From Chloroflexota bacterium (lineage in GTDB: Bacteria > Chloroflexota > Anaerolineae > Caldilineales > Caldilineaceae): a stretch of DNA of 15,697 bases. Numbering within the stretch: position 1 is the first letter of the stretch; each line of letters opens with the position of its first letter. Where the stretch lies: NCBI GenBank assembly GCA_003577005.1, contig QEUW01000153.1:1-15697 (forward strand). Reading direction: 5' to 3'. Positions 14,999 through 15,697 of this stretch are shown here, in pieces. The notes under the pieces were generated by a model, which did not search any database, was not told the DNA's origin, and saw only the letters and a program-made list of their open reading frames with translations. Position numbers and translations under genes: made by a program.

Positions 14999-15022
14999 AG
15001 AAAAGGTGACAAAAAGAGTATC

Positions 15023-15697
15023 ATGAGCACCAGCCCAATTCAGACCACTCCCTTTGAGACTTCCCTTCCGCGTGTCGCGATGAACCGCCTCTGGGAGATC
15101 GATGCCTTGCGTGGGGTTGCCATTGTCATGATGGTCATCTTTCATCTCATGTGGGACCTCTGGTTCTTTCGCATCCTGCCCGGCGTAGTGTTGTACGCCG
15201 GTTTCTGGAAGTACTTCCAGCGGACGACGGCGATCCTCTTCTTGTTGTTGGTCGGCGTCTCGTTGACGGTCAGCTACCGGCGTGCCACGGGGCGAGCAGA
15301 CGGGAACGGGCAGCTCTGGCCCAAGTTTCTGGGGCGTGGTCTGCGCACCTTTGGGTGGGGGATGATGATCAGCCTCGGCGTCTGGCTAGCAGGGGTTGGC
15401 AATGTCCACTTTGGCATCTTACACCTCATCGGCGTTTCGATCAGCTTGGCCTACCCCTTGCTGACTTATCGCTGGCTCAACCTGGCGCTTTGGGCGATCT
15501 TCTTTGTGGCCGGCGGGTTGCTCCAGACGGTACATGTCGAGTTCCCCTGGTTGCTCTGGCTGGGGCTGCAACCGGGTCGCTATGCCCCCAACGATTACTT
15601 TCCGCTGATCCCCTGGTTCGGCGTCGTGTTACTGGGTGTCTTTCTGGGCAACACCTTCTACGGCCAACAGGGCCGCCTCGTCCCGCTGCCGGATTGG
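15023..15697 (+). CDS. HGSNAT/DUF1624-like membrane acyltransferase, C-terminus beyond window
   Basis: 225 codons are visible from ATG 15023 to the window end with no stop. The segment IDALRGVAIVMMVIFHLMWDL (26-46) matches the start of the heparan-alpha-glucosaminide N-acetyltransferase catalytic family (DUF1624), including the conserved DxLRG and FH (His41). Transmembrane helices are predicted near 31-48, 69-86, 107-124, 128-147, 152-170 and 194-211; PNDYFPLIPWFGVVLLGVFLGN (189-210) is also typical. The family moves acyl groups across membranes onto sugars; the bacterial substrate is unknown. The only ribosome-binding candidate, GGTGA, is about 13 nt upstream of the ATG; ATG at residue 20 is an alternative. 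It is the only plus-strand gene of the window. Confidence 0.85.
   Translation, partial: MSTSPIQTTPFETSLPRVAMNRLWEIDALRGVAIVMMVIFHLMWDLWFFRILPGVVLYAGFWKYFQRTTAILFLLLVGVSLTVSYRRATGRADGNGQLWPKFLGRGLRTFGWGMMISLGVWLAGVGNVHFGILHLIGVSISLAYPLLTYRWLNLALWAIFFVAGGLLQTVHVEFPWLLWLGLQPGRYAPNDYFPLIPWFGVVLLGVFLGNTFYGQQGRLVPLPDW

Overview
The window looks like chromosomal DNA of a GC-rich bacterium. A Chloroflexota lineage (Anaerolineae/Caldilineae-like) is my best guess, from the mix of a DUF3105 membrane protein, an HGSNAT-type acyltransferase, a two-domain NAD synthetase, BrxD-like ATPases and a large secreted metalloprotease with Ig and CBM9-like modules. That placement is inference; no rRNA or marker gene is present. 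All genes except the last run on the minus strand. They are given below in minus-strand (transcription) order, from the right end.

Right end (14.2-15.7 kb): an HGSNAT/DUF1624-like membrane acyltransferase (plus strand, cut by the window edge) diverges from a DUF3105 single-pass membrane protein. Next comes glutamine-dependent NAD+ synthetase (nadE), separated from the DUF3105 gene by an array of degenerate heptamer repeats that fills the whole gap.

Middle (10.0-12.1 kb): a ribbon-helix-helix antitoxin-like gene and a PIN-domain (VapC-like) toxin gene. The antitoxin gene has a near-consensus promoter that predicts a leaderless mRNA and carries a palindrome suited to autorepression. A perfect 19-bp inverted repeat separates antitoxin from toxin. 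Endonuclease III (nth) and a small zinc-ribbon protein follow.

Central operon (4.0-10.05 kb), the most interesting part: a promoter with a perfect TATAAT box drives an unrecognised 307-aa protein, two different BrxD-like (DUF2791) P-loop ATPases, an unlisted 34-codon small ORF, and an Lhr/BrxHI-like SF2 helicase. Spacing is tight (2 nt, a heptamer repeat, a stop/start overlap), and a hairpin lies just after the last stop codon. ATPases of this family plus such helicases are known from BREX (BrxD, BrxHI) and, as I recall, Shango anti-phage systems. Here there is no methylase, PglZ, BrxC or recognisable TerB protein. The set is therefore best read as a stand-alone, possibly undescribed defence or DNA-processing cassette. 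One ATPase has an N-terminal Tudor/CarD-like domain that could tether it to RNA polymerase or nucleic acid.

Left end (1-3.8 kb): a secreted multidomain metzincin-like protease of at least 1264 residues, running off the window. Its zinc motif has Gln in place of the first His.
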